Counted from the first letter of the stretch, positions 36,401 through 44,784 are shown. The stretch is DNA of 64,000 bases from Phocaeicola_A sp045545095 (GCA_045545095.1 JAZQAG010000022.1:16371-80370), one strand, 5' to 3'. A program made the numbers and translations. The notes: generated by a model from the letters alone, not told the origin.

Positions 36401-36879
36401 CCGATGATATAGATTAGTGTGGGCACATTCAGTATCAGGAAATACAGGATAAAACTGGTGGGCGACACATATTCGGGGATATAGATGTAGCAGATGACAA
36501 GAGCCACGGCCATAACCAAGAGGTTAAGCAGAAGGAATACCCGTATTGTGCCCCACATCTTGCCTAACAGGTATTCTGCATTGCTCAGCGGACGTACATA
36601 AAATACCTCCGAGGTATCCAATTGTTTGTCGCGTTTCAAGTATTCCGAAGCCAAGAAGATGGAGACGATAGCTTGAGCCACATTGAAATATAGCATCAAG
36701 TTGTAGGCCGCCAATGACGGGATGCAGCTTAGCGCATACTTGTGAATTTGCAATATTGTCACCGATGCGCCACCTATCAGCAATACGGACAAGGTGCTGA
36801 AAACCTTGAAAAACCAACTACGTTTCAGTAGTTTCGATTCATATTTGGCTACCGATAATATATTATTTAGAAATATCAT
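33490..36879 (-). CDS. ABC-2 permease with large M1-peptidase-like ectodomain and golvesin-like tail
   Basis: 1129 residues. Residues 1 to about 270 carry seven membrane segments of an ABC-2-type permease (KRSWFFKVFSTLSVLLIGGA and following). The rest resembles the M1 aminopeptidase-like part seen in similar Bacteroidetes permeases, but no HExxH zinc motif is found anywhere, so it is not expected to be an active peptidase. A glycine/arginine-rich stretch (RGGGRVGFGGGRGRRGG) interrupts it near residue 620. The last 150 residues (YYGKSIRSAVVV ... AGRYELYYYARRP) look like a golvesin/Xly CBD-like domain. The ATPase partner lies 67 bases upstream. Confidence 0.85.
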   Translation of the reverse strand: MIFLNNILSVAKYESKLLKRSWFFKVFSTLSVLLIGGASVTILQIHKYALSCIPSLAAYNLMLYFNVAQAIVSIFLASEYLKRDKQLDTSEVFYVRPLSNAEYLLGKMWGTIRVFLLLNLLVMAVALVICYIYIPEYVSPTSFILYFLILNVPTLIYIIGLSTLMMLIVKNQALTFVILLGYIGLTLFYVADKCYYLFDYIGFNIPLLESTITGFADLPSLIIHRALYLLLGIGFILCSISLFRRLPNSPRALYPWRAASVVFLLAALGCAGYHVGSYLEKENFQQEMIALNNRHASEPKMEMDSCLIEVTQQEELLHFNTDIMATPAQKGKVFTFTLNPGFEVKSITMDGTALNYKREKHLLWIEFPQEIAEDETVRFNLEYEGIADERICYLDIPEELLIEQEKFMNTFNVGKRYLYQTTDYTLLTPESYWYPRPGVCYSDNNPDWQQSYFTNFRMNVTPNRGLTAISQGERSYADKDSLTVSFKPEYPLQSLTLIIGDYKEVSTEVDGTLYAAWYLDGHDFFSNELTLIKDTIPSIISDVRFAYEDKVAMLFPFNRFSIVETPAHLASYSRAWTSAQEKMQPEMVLVPERMYNNWRFDVKGHKERRKADRERGGGRVGFGGGRGRRGGQNMTDLEIEMQIFRDMLYFMWDTNAGIDWQTGQMGRNTVTVKESPYYIFPQMYNFRYNIYSTEWPVANRMIELMLQGNEQGNNWMRNVNGLSNDEKSLMLMQKYSFKEVQNQTEHRDLLNNLIKLQGKKLFLDAERNLGVQAFQDTLFKHVEANAFRNLSFEALLDTLEIISQTSLRNRLEEWYHPTELTEYFIGTPSVTKVETETMEIYQAEIIISNLSDKPGSINMRLQFWSQGGDNNYQIFDGEEKPTEWIIDFNPHETKRIVTHWEENPSMFYINTLFSKNLPAQIGMRNQRVEEVYTLTEEGEYILSEGFMNNREEIIVDNEDTQLFTLSTPPTSGYLGEWINQNSEEEEFKYVGVNEWRSPARWTSTTDQNYYGKSIRSAVVVRSGKGDQYAEWKIPVPSAGRYELYYYARRPEQLRRENRWGRKKYYYHFTVSSELDEFEEKAELNMRRIDDGWNLLDTYGITGDTLIVRLTDESELNMIAADAVKLVRKN

Positions 36880-36946
36880 TTTAAATTTTAAGGAGTTTAA
36901 GAAGTAACCTTAATTATATATTAATAATAGGAGTGTCACACTCTTG

Positions 36947-37840
36947 TCAATCATTCATCCACAAATCCAGTTTGTTCTCCATGAAATAGACGTAAGCGTG
37001 CTCCAAATTCGGTGGGAAGGATTCTGCTTCGTATCCTTTCAGTTCATCGGCCACCACTTGTATTTCCCAATTCCTTCCGCGTGGTATGGTTGAGATGACG
37101 GGATATTGGCGGCTTATTTCCTTGTATTCATCGTTGCTCACCAATAATCGCCATACTTTTCCCTCGGCTCTTTTCAGCATCTCCTCGGGAGAACCTCTGA
37201 AAGAAACCTCTCCCTTGTTCAATAAAGCCATGTTTACACATGAACTGCTGATGTCTCCAACGATATGGGTGGATAGGATGATGGTGATATCTTTTCCGCT
37301 CACTTGTGTCAGCAGGTTACGGAATCGGATACGTTCTTCTGGGTCAAGTCCTGTGGTCGGTTCGTCCACGATGATTACTTTCGGCTCGTGTATCAAGGCC
37401 TGTGCAATGCCCAATCGGCGTTTCATACCTCCCGAAAGTTTGGACGCATAGCGTTCGCGCACCTCGTAGAGACCTACCTGCTCAAGCATGTCCGCCACCG
37501 CTTGCTTACGTTTGCGATTATCATTCATACCCGATAGTCGGGCCGCATAGTCGAGATATTCAATCACCTTGTATTTGGCAAAGAACCGGAAGTCCTGTGG
37601 CAGATATCCCAATAAGCGTCTCACTTCCCTGCGTTCTTTCAGCAGATTGCATCCGTACATCTCCACTTCACCGCTTGTAGGCTCCATCAAGGCTACCAAT
37701 ATACGCATCAATGTGGATTTTCCTGCACCATTGGGCCCTAACAAACCGAACATGCCCGAGGGTATCTCCAAATTGATATCCTTCAATGCATGGTGTCCGT
37801 TAGGATACACTTTATTCAGGTTTTTGATGATAATAGACAT
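36947..37840 (-). CDS. ABC transporter ATP-binding protein
   Basis: 297 residues. LLGPNGAGKSTLMR is Walker A, LSGGMKRRLGIA the signature, and VIIVDEPTTGLDP Walker B. The C-terminal 80 residues (KVWRLLVSNDEYKEI) are the extension common in ATPases of ABC-2 exporters. It is the first gene of the large export operon and energises the next-door permease. It is close kin in motif style to the ATPase fused to the RND pump. Confidence 0.94.
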   Translation of the reverse strand: MSIIIKNLNKVYPNGHHALKDINLEIPSGMFGLLGPNGAGKSTLMRILVALMEPTSGEVEMYGCNLLKERREVRRLLGYLPQDFRFFAKYKVIEYLDYAARLSGMNDNRKRKQAVADMLEQVGLYEVRERYASKLSGGMKRRLGIAQALIHEPKVIIVDEPTTGLDPEERIRFRNLLTQVSGKDITIILSTHIVGDISSSCVNMALLNKGEVSFRGSPEEMLKRAEGKVWRLLVSNDEYKEISRQYPVISTIPRGRNWEIQVVADELKGYEAESFPPNLEHAYVYFMENKLDLWMND

Positions 37841-37921
37841 ATTTTTGTTTGCCGTTATTTTTTTCGTTTGTTGTTCAAAAGATTTTCCGTATAGGAAGAG
37901 GTTAATTTCTATTTATTGTTT

Positions 37922-37938
37922 CCTATAATTTGTATAGG
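37922..37938. promoter_or_regulatory. Possible operator upstream of the export operon
   Basis: CCTATA-ATTTG-TATAGG is a perfect 6-bp dyad with a 5-base gap, about 80 bases upstream of the ABC ATPase ATG, and TATAGG recurs near 37890. A binding site for a local regulator is possible; the regulator is not identified. Confidence 0.3.
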
Positions 37939-38040
37939 GTTATATTATGATACTTAAAAACGAAAAAGGTTTATTCTTTTTTTTACGTTTTTATGCCTTT
38001 TTTTGTCATACTAAAATAAAAACAATAATATTTTTCTGTA

Positions 38041-38829
38041 TTAGTTCTTGAATACTTTTTGAATGCATCCGTACGCATCAAATGTTTTTCTACCAGCCAA
38101 CCATAAAGTTATCATTAATGACAGGATAGAAGCTGTGACAGTAATGACAATGATCATCATTTGATATTTGATAGCGACATTGGGTGACGAACCGCCTAAT
38201 ATCTGTCCAATCATGGTACCTGGCAGAGCTACTAATCCCATGACTGCCATATTGGCAATGGCTGGGCTGAAGGCTTTGATGATGGCTTCTCGTACAAAAG
38301 GAGCCGTTGCCTCATTTCGGGTGGCTCCATTTCCCAGCAAGTAGTAATATAGTTGTTGTTCTCGCATCAGATTCGTATAATATGTGTTCAATGCTATTAC
38401 ATTGCTGGACAGCATATTTCCCATTAATATTCCAAATATTGGTATCATGTATTGTGTTCCAAATATATTGTCCAATTGTAATACTATTCCTAAAAAATAG
38501 AGTCCAACCAATATGGCTGATGTAAGGAATCCTACGGCTATAGGTATCATAAGAATATTACGCTTTAATCGCGTACGTGAAAGTGCAGTCTCCGTAGCTA
38601 CAAACACCATGATGAATACCCACAAGAAGTTTATCCACGGGTTGTTCCATAGAAAAAGGTATTTTAAATACATACCGATGAGGAACAGTTGCACCACCAT
38701 ACGTAGTGCTCCTACAATAGTTGATTTGACCAATCCGGTCTTGAATCGGTAGAAAAAATATATAGGTACGAGAAGCAGTACCATACCGATGCCTAATCCC
38801 CAGTAGCTGATGTCTATCGTTGTTCCCAA
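38041..38829 (-). CDS. fetB: FetB-type ABC permease
   Basis: 262 residues with about seven membrane segments. The sequence EAIIKAFSPAIANMAVMGLVALPGTMIGQILGG is the conserved block of the UPF0014/FetB family, with FGTQYMIPIFGILMGNMLSSN before it. In E. coli FetAB exports iron and protects from oxidative stress; the ion handled here is inferred from family only. The partner ATPase lies 16 bases upstream on the same strand. Confidence 0.9.
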   Translation of the reverse strand: MGTTIDISYWGLGIGMVLLLVPIYFFYRFKTGLVKSTIVGALRMVVQLFLIGMYLKYLFLWNNPWINFLWVFIMVFVATETALSRTRLKRNILMIPIAVGFLTSAILVGLYFLGIVLQLDNIFGTQYMIPIFGILMGNMLSSNVIALNTYYTNLMREQQLYYYLLGNGATRNEATAPFVREAIIKAFSPAIANMAVMGLVALPGTMIGQILGGSSPNVAIKYQMMIIVITVTASILSLMITLWLAGRKTFDAYGCIQKVFKN

Positions 38830-38845
38830 CTTTATGATTTTTGAA

Positions 38846-39481
38846 TTATGAATTGTGATTTGTTAGTTCTACAACTTTGTTACAACCCTCTATGAAAAGG
38901 GGGTCGTGTGATACAGCCAATACAGCTCTGCCTTTGATGGCCAATTGTTGTACGAATTGTAGGGCTTTTTGGGCAGAGGATTTGTCTAATGCCGAGGTCG
39001 GTTCATCAATGATTATGAGTGGCTTCTCTTGCAGGGCTGTAATGGCCAATAATATGCGTTGTTTTTGTCCGCCAGATATTTCGTGTAAGCGTTTTTCCAA
39101 TAACTCTTTTTCCAAATCCAATGCATCGAAGTATTCCAATAGTTTTTCTTTCGGAAAAGCTGTACTTTTGTTTACTTTTAAATTAAAAGGCAAATTGACC
39201 ATTTCTTTCACCCATTCGCAAGGTAATGACAGCGCTTGTGGCATCCAAGCGATACTGTGTCTGATGGCGTGAACCGTTTGGGGGGTCAATTGGATACCAT
39301 CTACCACGATTGCTCCCTTATATGGGGACACGAATCCCATTATAGCCTTCAGTAGTGTGGTCTTCCCACATCCTGAAGGGCCTGTCAGGCAAACGAGTTC
39401 TCCTTTTGCCACATGTAGATTTTGAGCTATAAAGATGTTCGTCTGTCCGAATCGTATTCCCAAGTCCTCAATTCGTAGCAT
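38846..39481 (-). CDS. fetA: FetA-type ABC ATPase
   Basis: 211 residues: short, as expected of this partner. LTGPSGCGKTTLLKAI is Walker A, EISGGQKQRI the signature and LIIIDEPTSALDK Walker B. It forms a two-gene operon with the permease 16 bases downstream. A weak -7 box (TATCTTCG on the minus strand, 39507-39514) lies 26 bases before its ATG. Confidence 0.88.
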   Translation of the reverse strand: MLRIEDLGIRFGQTNIFIAQNLHVAKGELVCLTGPSGCGKTTLLKAIMGFVSPYKGAIVVDGIQLTPQTVHAIRHSIAWMPQALSLPCEWVKEMVNLPFNLKVNKSTAFPKEKLLEYFDALDLEKELLEKRLHEISGGQKQRILLAITALQEKPLIIIDEPTSALDKSSAQKALQFVQQLAIKGRAVLAVSHDPLFIEGCNKVVELTNHNS

Positions 39482-39811
39482 ATTCCCTATTTTTTAAAAG
39501 GTCGTGCGAAGATACGAATATTTATCCGTTTTTACGCTTCTACGTGGAAATATTTTTATTTAGGTCAGAAAAAATAAAAATGGTATATAGGCATGTGTGT
39601 TGAATTTCTGGATTTTTATACTTTGAATCAAAAACTCTTGTATCACATTGTATATTCTTTATGGATCTCAATTTTTCTTCCCTTTTTGTTTCATGTTGTT
39701 GTCTTTGTGTTTCCCAAGAAGAAAATCTGAAGATTGCTGTTGGAAAATTAATCTATTCCTTATTATATTTGCGAACAAAATCATCTATAAATCTATAAAA
39801 GATTAAATAAA
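39482..39811. other. Intergenic region with two divergent promoters
   Basis: AT-rich and gene-free. A weak minus-strand -7 box for fetA is at 39507-39514, and TATATTTG at 39764-39771 is a plus-strand box 41 bases upstream of the xylanase ATG. No riboswitch or hairpin was seen. Confidence 0.5.
39764..39771 (+). promoter_or_regulatory. Predicted promoter -7 box of the xylanase
   Basis: TATATTTG, a perfect TAnnTTTG match, 41 bases upstream of the ATG. Confidence 0.55.
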
Positions 39812-42496
39812 ATGAATCGAACGTATACTATTATTTGTTGGCAGAAGGTTTTACCTGCCTTCTTATTGTTGGGTACTGCCTTGTTTCCGTCAATGGATTC
39901 TTATGCTCAATTGTCATCCAATCCAGATAAATTCTTGGGTAACATTACTACCAGTTACAATGTCGATTATGGTAGTGAGAAATTCTATACTCTATGGAAT
40001 CAGATAACTCCTGAAAATGAATCGAAATGGTCATCTATAGAAGGTACACGTGGTCGTTTCAGCTGGGGTGGATGTGATAATGCATATAACTATGCCAAGC
40101 AACATGGCTTCCCATTCAAATTTCATACATTGGTGTGGGGATCTCAATATCCTGGTTGGATGGATAATTTATCCACAGAAGAGCAGTACAAGGAGATTGT
40201 TGAATGGATGGATGCCGTTAAATCCAAATACCCAGATCTTCCTATGATTGATGTTGTGAATGAGGCTGTCCCTGGGCATGCACCAGCTCCTTACAAAGCC
40301 GCTCTTGGTGGTGATGGAAAAACTGGTTACGATTGGATTATCAAGGCTTTTGAAATGGCTTATGAGCGTTGGCCAAATGCGATTCTTATTTATAATGATT
40401 ACAATACCTTCCAATGGCAGCGTACAGAATTTATAAATCTGGTCAAAATACTACGTGATGCTGGTGCCCCTGTGGATGCTTATGGATGTCAATCGCATGA
40501 TTTGACGGATATGAACGTCACAAATTTTAAATCGGCCATGGTTGAGATTCAGAATGCACTGAAAATGCCTATGTACAGTACTGAGTATGATATTGGTACT
40601 TCTGATGATAATCTTCAACTTCAGCGATATAAAGAACAAATACCTTATATGTGGGAGGCCGATTATTGTGCAGGCATCACTTTATGGGGATACATATATG
40701 GCCGTACATGGACGACTGATGGTAATTCTGGTATTATTAAGGATGGAAAAGACCGTCCTGCTATGACTTGGTTGCGTGAATATATGCAGACTGATGCCGC
40801 AAAGAATGCCAAAAGCCCCTACCCCGGTATGGTGAAAGAGGCCTCTGTTTATATAAAGCCTGCATCATTATCGGCTACTAAGAATGAAGCGATGCCCATT
40901 ACTGTGCGTGCTAAAATGAAAACAAAGATTATTGATCATATTGACCTTTATGTCAAAAACAAATTGTATTGTACATTGACTGAGGCTCCTTATGATACGG
41001 TTTATACTCCTACCGTATTAGGCCGACATGATTTGAAGGCTGTGGTGGTTGCTACTGATGGGTCTCAATATGAACGTGTTGGCGGATTTACAGCCTACAA
41101 TCCTCGTACTCCTTTCAAGGGAGTTGTCAATTTACCAGGTACAGTGCAGGCTGAAAATTTCGATGCAGGAGCTGATGGCATTTCATATCACGATTCAGAT
41201 ACTCGTAATGAAGGGACTACGGCTTATCGTACAGATGGTGGCGGCGTGGACATTGTAAATGGAAATGGTAACTATGCTATAGGTTATACCAATGCTGGCG
41301 AATGGTTGGAATATACGGTGAATGTTACCAAAGCTGGTATTTATACATATGATGCTTATGTCTCGTCTGGTGTCACAACTTCTTCCGTTAGCCTCTCTCT
41401 GCGGAAGGGTGATGACCTCGTACCTCTTACTGGGGTTTTGTCTGTACCCTGTGTGACGGCTAATAATTGGGATACTTATCGTACATTGCATGGTCGTCTG
41501 TTAGTGAAATTGGAAGAAGGACAGCAAATTATCCGTTTAAACATTACAGGTAGCACATGCAATATTGACAAAGTGGTATTCACCCATTTGAATATTGATG
41601 ACAATATCCAGGTTGCAATAAGTCCAGAACCGGCACCAGCTATAGTCAACACCAACACGACTATTCGGGTGAATGCGTCTTCACCTAACGGTTCTATTGC
41701 CAATGTGAAACTCTATGTAGATGATATTTTGCTCAAGACTCTTACTGCAGTTCCTTATGAAGTTAGTTATAAGCCTACGCAGAAACGAATATATCAGATT
41801 ACTGCTGTAGCTACTGATTCCGAAGGCTATCAGTCAGAAGTTGCCACTTATGCTTTGCGTGTCAATAATAGGCGTTCTCCTTATGTTGGTGTCATTACCC
41901 TTCCTGGTACCATTGAAGCAGAGAACTTTGACAAGGGCGGTGAAGAGAGCACCTTCCATGATAAAGATGCTGTTGATCAAGGTAATACGTCATATCGCAC
42001 CGATAATGAAGGACTTGACATTATTACGGTGCCTGATGGTGGTTATGCTGTTGGCAATACCATGCCTAAGGAATGGATGGAGTATACAGTTAATGTTACA
42101 GAACCAGGTCTATATACTTATGAAGCGACCGTATCATCCCAAGTTTCCGGATCTAATTTCTCTATTGGTCTTGTTGATACTGATGGTACTATTACTGCTC
42201 TTTGTAAAGTTACAGTGCCTAATACTGGAGGTAAAGACAAATACAAAGTTGTTTCTGGCACCTTGGGAGCCCATCTTCCCATTGGCCAACATGTGCTTCG
42301 TTTTACAATTAATGCAGCCTTAGGTAATATTGATAGGGTTGATTTCAAATGTATTCAAAGTACTGGTGTTCGTGCCGTTGGTGCTGATATGTTTATCTTT
42401 ACTGAAGGCCCTCTTTATACTCCTGACGGTGTTCAAATCTTTGAAGGGTACAAAGGGGTTGTGATTAAGGATGGTAAGAAGTTTTGGAAGAGGTAA
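39812..42496 (+). CDS. Secreted GH10 endo-1,4-beta-xylanase with carbohydrate-binding modules
   Basis: 894 residues. A signal peptide ends at SYAQ, about residue 32. Residues about 35-325 are a GH10 catalytic domain: DVVNEA carries the acid/base E151 and STEYDI the nucleophile E258. After it come an Ig-like segment (EASVYIKPASLSATK), a CBM6-like module (GTVQAENFDAGADG, about 430-590), another Ig-like segment and a second CBM6-like module (GTIEAENFDKGG, about 695-850). The tail, YKGVVIKDGKKFWKR, resembles C-terminal sorting or processing tails of Bacteroidetes. No SusCD genes lie nearby, so the xylanase is an isolated gene. Confidence 0.9.
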   Translation: MNRTYTIICWQKVLPAFLLLGTALFPSMDSYAQLSSNPDKFLGNITTSYNVDYGSEKFYTLWNQITPENESKWSSIEGTRGRFSWGGCDNAYNYAKQHGFPFKFHTLVWGSQYPGWMDNLSTEEQYKEIVEWMDAVKSKYPDLPMIDVVNEAVPGHAPAPYKAALGGDGKTGYDWIIKAFEMAYERWPNAILIYNDYNTFQWQRTEFINLVKILRDAGAPVDAYGCQSHDLTDMNVTNFKSAMVEIQNALKMPMYSTEYDIGTSDDNLQLQRYKEQIPYMWEADYCAGITLWGYIYGRTWTTDGNSGIIKDGKDRPAMTWLREYMQTDAAKNAKSPYPGMVKEASVYIKPASLSATKNEAMPITVRAKMKTKIIDHIDLYVKNKLYCTLTEAPYDTVYTPTVLGRHDLKAVVVATDGSQYERVGGFTAYNPRTPFKGVVNLPGTVQAENFDAGADGISYHDSDTRNEGTTAYRTDGGGVDIVNGNGNYAIGYTNAGEWLEYTVNVTKAGIYTYDAYVSSGVTTSSVSLSLRKGDDLVPLTGVLSVPCVTANNWDTYRTLHGRLLVKLEEGQQIIRLNITGSTCNIDKVVFTHLNIDDNIQVAISPEPAPAIVNTNTTIRVNASSPNGSIANVKLYVDDILLKTLTAVPYEVSYKPTQKRIYQITAVATDSEGYQSEVATYALRVNNRRSPYVGVITLPGTIEAENFDKGGEESTFHDKDAVDQGNTSYRTDNEGLDIITVPDGGYAVGNTMPKEWMEYTVNVTEPGLYTYEATVSSQVSGSNFSIGLVDTDGTITALCKVTVPNTGGKDKYKVVSGTLGAHLPIGQHVLRFTINAALGNIDRVDFKCIQSTGVRAVGADMFIFTEGPLYTPDGVQIFEGYKGVVIKDGKKFWKR

Positions 42497-42514
42497 TTAT
42501 TGATATAAATTAGG

Positions 42515-42602
42515 AGCGGGATATCCTTTTCATCATCTTTCCAATACGAAATCCTGAAAGATGGAGGAATGATGATGAATATGGATATCCGTCCCTTTTT
42601 AG
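42515..42602 (+). terminator. Inverted repeat after the xylanase
   Basis: GGGATATCC near 42519 pairs with GGATATCCGTCCC near 42583-42595, and TTTTT follows. CATCATC/GATGATG pair inside. Confidence 0.6.
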
Positions 42603-42610
42603 TTAATAGA

Positions 42611-42642
42611 TTTGTTTATTCGCTCAGAAAATTTTATTTTTG
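42611..42642 (+). promoter_or_regulatory. Predicted promoter of the SMR gene
   Basis: TTTG at 42611-42614 and TATTTTTG at 42635-42642, 20 bases apart, fit the Bacteroidetes consensus. The gene starts 70 bases on. Confidence 0.55.
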
Positions 42643-42711
42643 CACACTAAAAATTTATCGTAGGATTGAAAATCCCACAGATTACTCCGTCTAAAGGTAT
42701 ATTGTTGTATT

Positions 42712-43032
42712 ATGAATTGGATTATCCTCGTGATAGCAGGGTTGTGCGAAGTAGGTTTTACTTTTTGTTTGGGCAAAGCCAAATCTGTTACCGGTTTGCT
42801 TTATTGGGAATGGATGGGTGGTTTCTTATTTTTTACTGTAGCCAGCATGTGGCTGTTGGCTAAGGCTACTCAATCGCTTCCTATTGGTTCGGCATATCCT
42901 GTATGGACAGGTATTGGTGCTGTGGGGACAGTCCTTATCGGTATTTTTTTCTTTCATGAGCCCGCAACTTTTTGGCGTCTTTTTTTTATCACCACTCTTA
43001 TAGCTTCCATTATTGGCCTCAAAATAGTATAA
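42712..43032 (+). CDS. Small multidrug resistance (SMR) family transporter
   Basis: 106 residues, four membrane helices, the normal SMR size. MNWIILVIAGLCEVGFTFCL contains the essential glutamate of helix 1 (E14), and the phrase LPIGSAYPVWTGIGAVGTVL is the family signature. The SugE/Gdx branch exports guanidinium and the QacE branch exports quaternary ammonium compounds. The W-T-G-I-G sequence suits both, so the substrate is not decided. Confidence 0.92.
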   Translation: MNWIILVIAGLCEVGFTFCLGKAKSVTGLLYWEWMGGFLFFTVASMWLLAKATQSLPIGSAYPVWTGIGAVGTVLIGIFFFHEPATFWRLFFITTLIASIIGLKIV

Positions 43033-43112
43033 AGGTGAATAGAATGATGAAATGGGATTGTATGCTCGGATCTTAATTTTTCTATCAAAAATGAAAGAAT
43101 TTTGCGAAAATA

Positions 43113-43144
43113 TTTGGTCGTTTCGTGGGAAATGTATAATTTTG
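43113..43144 (+). promoter_or_regulatory. Predicted promoter of tRNA-Lys
   Basis: TTTG at 43113-43116 and TAATTTTG at 43137-43144 with a 20-base gap. The tRNA starts 43 bases further on. Confidence 0.6.
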
Positions 43145-43187
43145 CACCGCATTTAAAAACAAGGGGGCTTTGGAGAAAAAATGACAT

Positions 43188-43260
43188 GCGTTCTTAGCTC
43201 AGTTGGTAGAGCAACTGACTCTTAATCAGTGGGTCCAGGGTTCGAATCCCTGAGAGCGTA
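43188..43260 (+). tRNA. tRNA-Lys (anticodon CTT)
   Basis: A 73-nt cloverleaf: acceptor GCGTTCT pairs with AGAGCGT (one G-U at each of two positions), D arm GCTCAGTTGGTAGAGC, anticodon arm ACTGA-CTCTTAA-TCAGT with anticodon CTT at 43221-43223, T arm CAGGG-TTCGAAT-CCCTG, discriminator A at 43260. CCA is not encoded. Confidence 0.96.
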
Positions 43261-43261
43261 C

Positions 43262-43292
43262 AAAGGAGATAAAGTTTTATCTCCTTTTTTTA
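43262..43292 (+). terminator. Terminator of tRNA-Lys
   Basis: GGAGATAAA and TTTATCTCC form a perfect 9-bp stem with a tiny loop, followed by TTTTTTT. Confidence 0.85.
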
Positions 43293-43406
43293 TTGCCTGT
43301 TTGAGATTACTATATAAGTTGGTTGGCAGGTTTTACAAGTTTTGTTTCCTGGCAAAAAAAACTCTAAAATTATCCGTAGAAAATTTTTTTTCCCAAATAT
43401 AAAGAC

Positions 43407-43414
43407 TACCTTTG
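43407..43414 (+). promoter_or_regulatory. Predicted promoter -7 box of the HU-CCDC81/SPOR gene
   Basis: TACCTTTG, a perfect TAnnTTTG match, 57 bases upstream of the ATG. Confidence 0.55.
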
Positions 43415-43470
43415 CAAAGTTAATGTGATTTTAGACTACCTTATATATAAAAATAGGTGAGAAATAAAGC

Positions 43471-44625
43471 ATGAAAGAACTGACCAAACATATTGAAGCT
43501 TTGTTGTTAGACAATGATTGTGTGATTCTTCCAAATTTTGGAGGGTTTATCACTAATCACGCGTCAGCTCAATGGCTTGAAGAGGAGAATACCTTCTTGC
43601 CGCCCTACCGCACCATAGGCTTCAATCCACAATTGAAAATCAATGATGGATTGCTGGTACAGTCATATATGCAGACTCACGATGCAACATTTCCTGAAGC
43701 GCTGAAAATGGTCGAAAAGGCTATAGACAGATTGAGTGAATTTCTTTATAAAGAAGGTGTTGTGGAGTTGCGTGGCATAGGTCGCTTATGTAGAACATAT
43801 ACTGGGGATTTCTATTTTGAGCCGACGGAGGATGGAGTGCTTACCCCTACCCTTTACGGTTTAAGTTCGGTGGAAGTTGTGCCCGTAGAGCAATTAATTA
43901 CTCAGCGTAAAGAGCTGGAGAAGGTAGAAGTGCTTGCTCCGACTGCATATGTGGAGATATCAAAAGAAGAGAAAACTGAAGTTCAACGAGATGACAAGAC
44001 GATAACTATCAAGTTTGGTCGCGAATGGATAACAAATATTGCAGCAACGGCAGCGGCTATAGTCATGTTTTTTTTATGGTCAACTCCAGTAGATAACACT
44101 TATGTTGAGGAAGAGAATTTTGCTTCGTTAGGAAGTGTGAGTGTATTTGAACAAGTAAAAGATGAATCGTTGCTAACGACCCTTTTCGAGATTCCGATGG
44201 AGAAGCCAGCGGAAGCAGTTAAACTTGTAGCTCCGGTTGCCGTAGAGAAACCTGCGGAAGCAGTTAAACCTGTAGCTCCGATTACCGTAGAGAAGCCAGC
44301 GGAAGCAGTTAAACCTGTAGCTCCGATTGTTGTAGGAAAATCAGCTGAGATTGTTAAGCCAGTAACTCCAGCAGAAGTTAAGAAAACTCCTGTAGCTAGG
44401 TTTAATATTATTGTGGCCAGTGTCGCATCAGAAATCGATGCGGAGAAAGCAATTAAAGATTTTGCAGAAAAGGGGCATCCAGGGGCATTCCTTATCAAAG
44501 GTAGTGGGCGATTCCGGATTGCTTTGAAGGCTTTTGAGGCTGAGTCGGAAGCATATCGTGTAGCAAATGAATTAAAGAGGGATGAACTCTTCAAACATGC
44601 TTGGGTGCTGAAAACCAAAAGATAA
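43471..44625 (+). CDS. HU-CCDC81-type protein with transmembrane segment and SPOR domain
   Basis: 384 residues. Residues about 1-135 hold two HU-like folds (LTKHIEALLLDNDCVILPNFGGFI and FYKEGVVELRGIGR-like LYKEGVVELRGIGR). A single membrane segment spans about 187-207 (WITNIAATAAAIVMFFLW), followed by four 15-residue EKPAEAVKPVAPITV-type repeats and a C-terminal SPOR domain (about 310-384) that binds denuded peptidoglycan. It would tether the envelope to a cytoplasmic HU-like module, a layout typical of Bacteroidetes. The biological role, possibly in division, is inferred. Confidence 0.85.
   Translation: MKELTKHIEALLLDNDCVILPNFGGFITNHASAQWLEEENTFLPPYRTIGFNPQLKINDGLLVQSYMQTHDATFPEALKMVEKAIDRLSEFLYKEGVVELRGIGRLCRTYTGDFYFEPTEDGVLTPTLYGLSSVEVVPVEQLITQRKELEKVEVLAPTAYVEISKEEKTEVQRDDKTITIKFGREWITNIAATAAAIVMFFLWSTPVDNTYVEEENFASLGSVSVFEQVKDESLLTTLFEIPMEKPAEAVKLVAPVAVEKPAEAVKPVAPITVEKPAEAVKPVAPIVVGKSAEIVKPVTPAEVKKTPVARFNIIVASVASEIDAEKAIKDFAEKGHPGAFLIKGSGRFRIALKAFEAESEAYRVANELKRDELFKHAWVLKTKR
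44200..44379 (+). repeat. Four 45-bp tandem repeats inside the HU-CCDC81/SPOR gene
   Basis: Units begin at 44200, 44245, 44290 and 44335; the first three are nearly identical and the fourth is diverged. They encode a Pro/Ala/Val-rich periplasmic spacer whose length could vary by slippage. Confidence 0.9.
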
Positions 44626-44646
44626 ATTGAATATAAGTTTGTAGTG

Positions 44647-44719
44647 TTGGGCTGCGAGCAGCGAGTGACGATTTATCATGAAGATGGATGTTTGCCTCAC
44701 TTGTGGTTCGCAGCCCAAT
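44647..44719. terminator. Inverted repeat after the SPOR gene
   Basis: TTGGGCTGCGA at 44647 pairs with TCGCAGCCCAA ending at 44719. It separates the SPOR gene from the FHA gene; no long T-run follows, so terminator activity is uncertain. Confidence 0.45.
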
Positions 44720-44784
44720 TTCTAATGATAGAGATATTCTTCTTTACTTTAATATGACAGTCTGAATAATTATTAATTGAGATA

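Noticed and set aside
39812..42496. Polysaccharide utilisation locus around the xylanase
   Set aside because: No SusC, SusD, hybrid two-component or sigma/anti-sigma genes are adjacent.
44643..44722. Riboswitch upstream of the FHA gene
   Set aside because: Only one imperfect hairpin is present; no known aptamer core was recognised.
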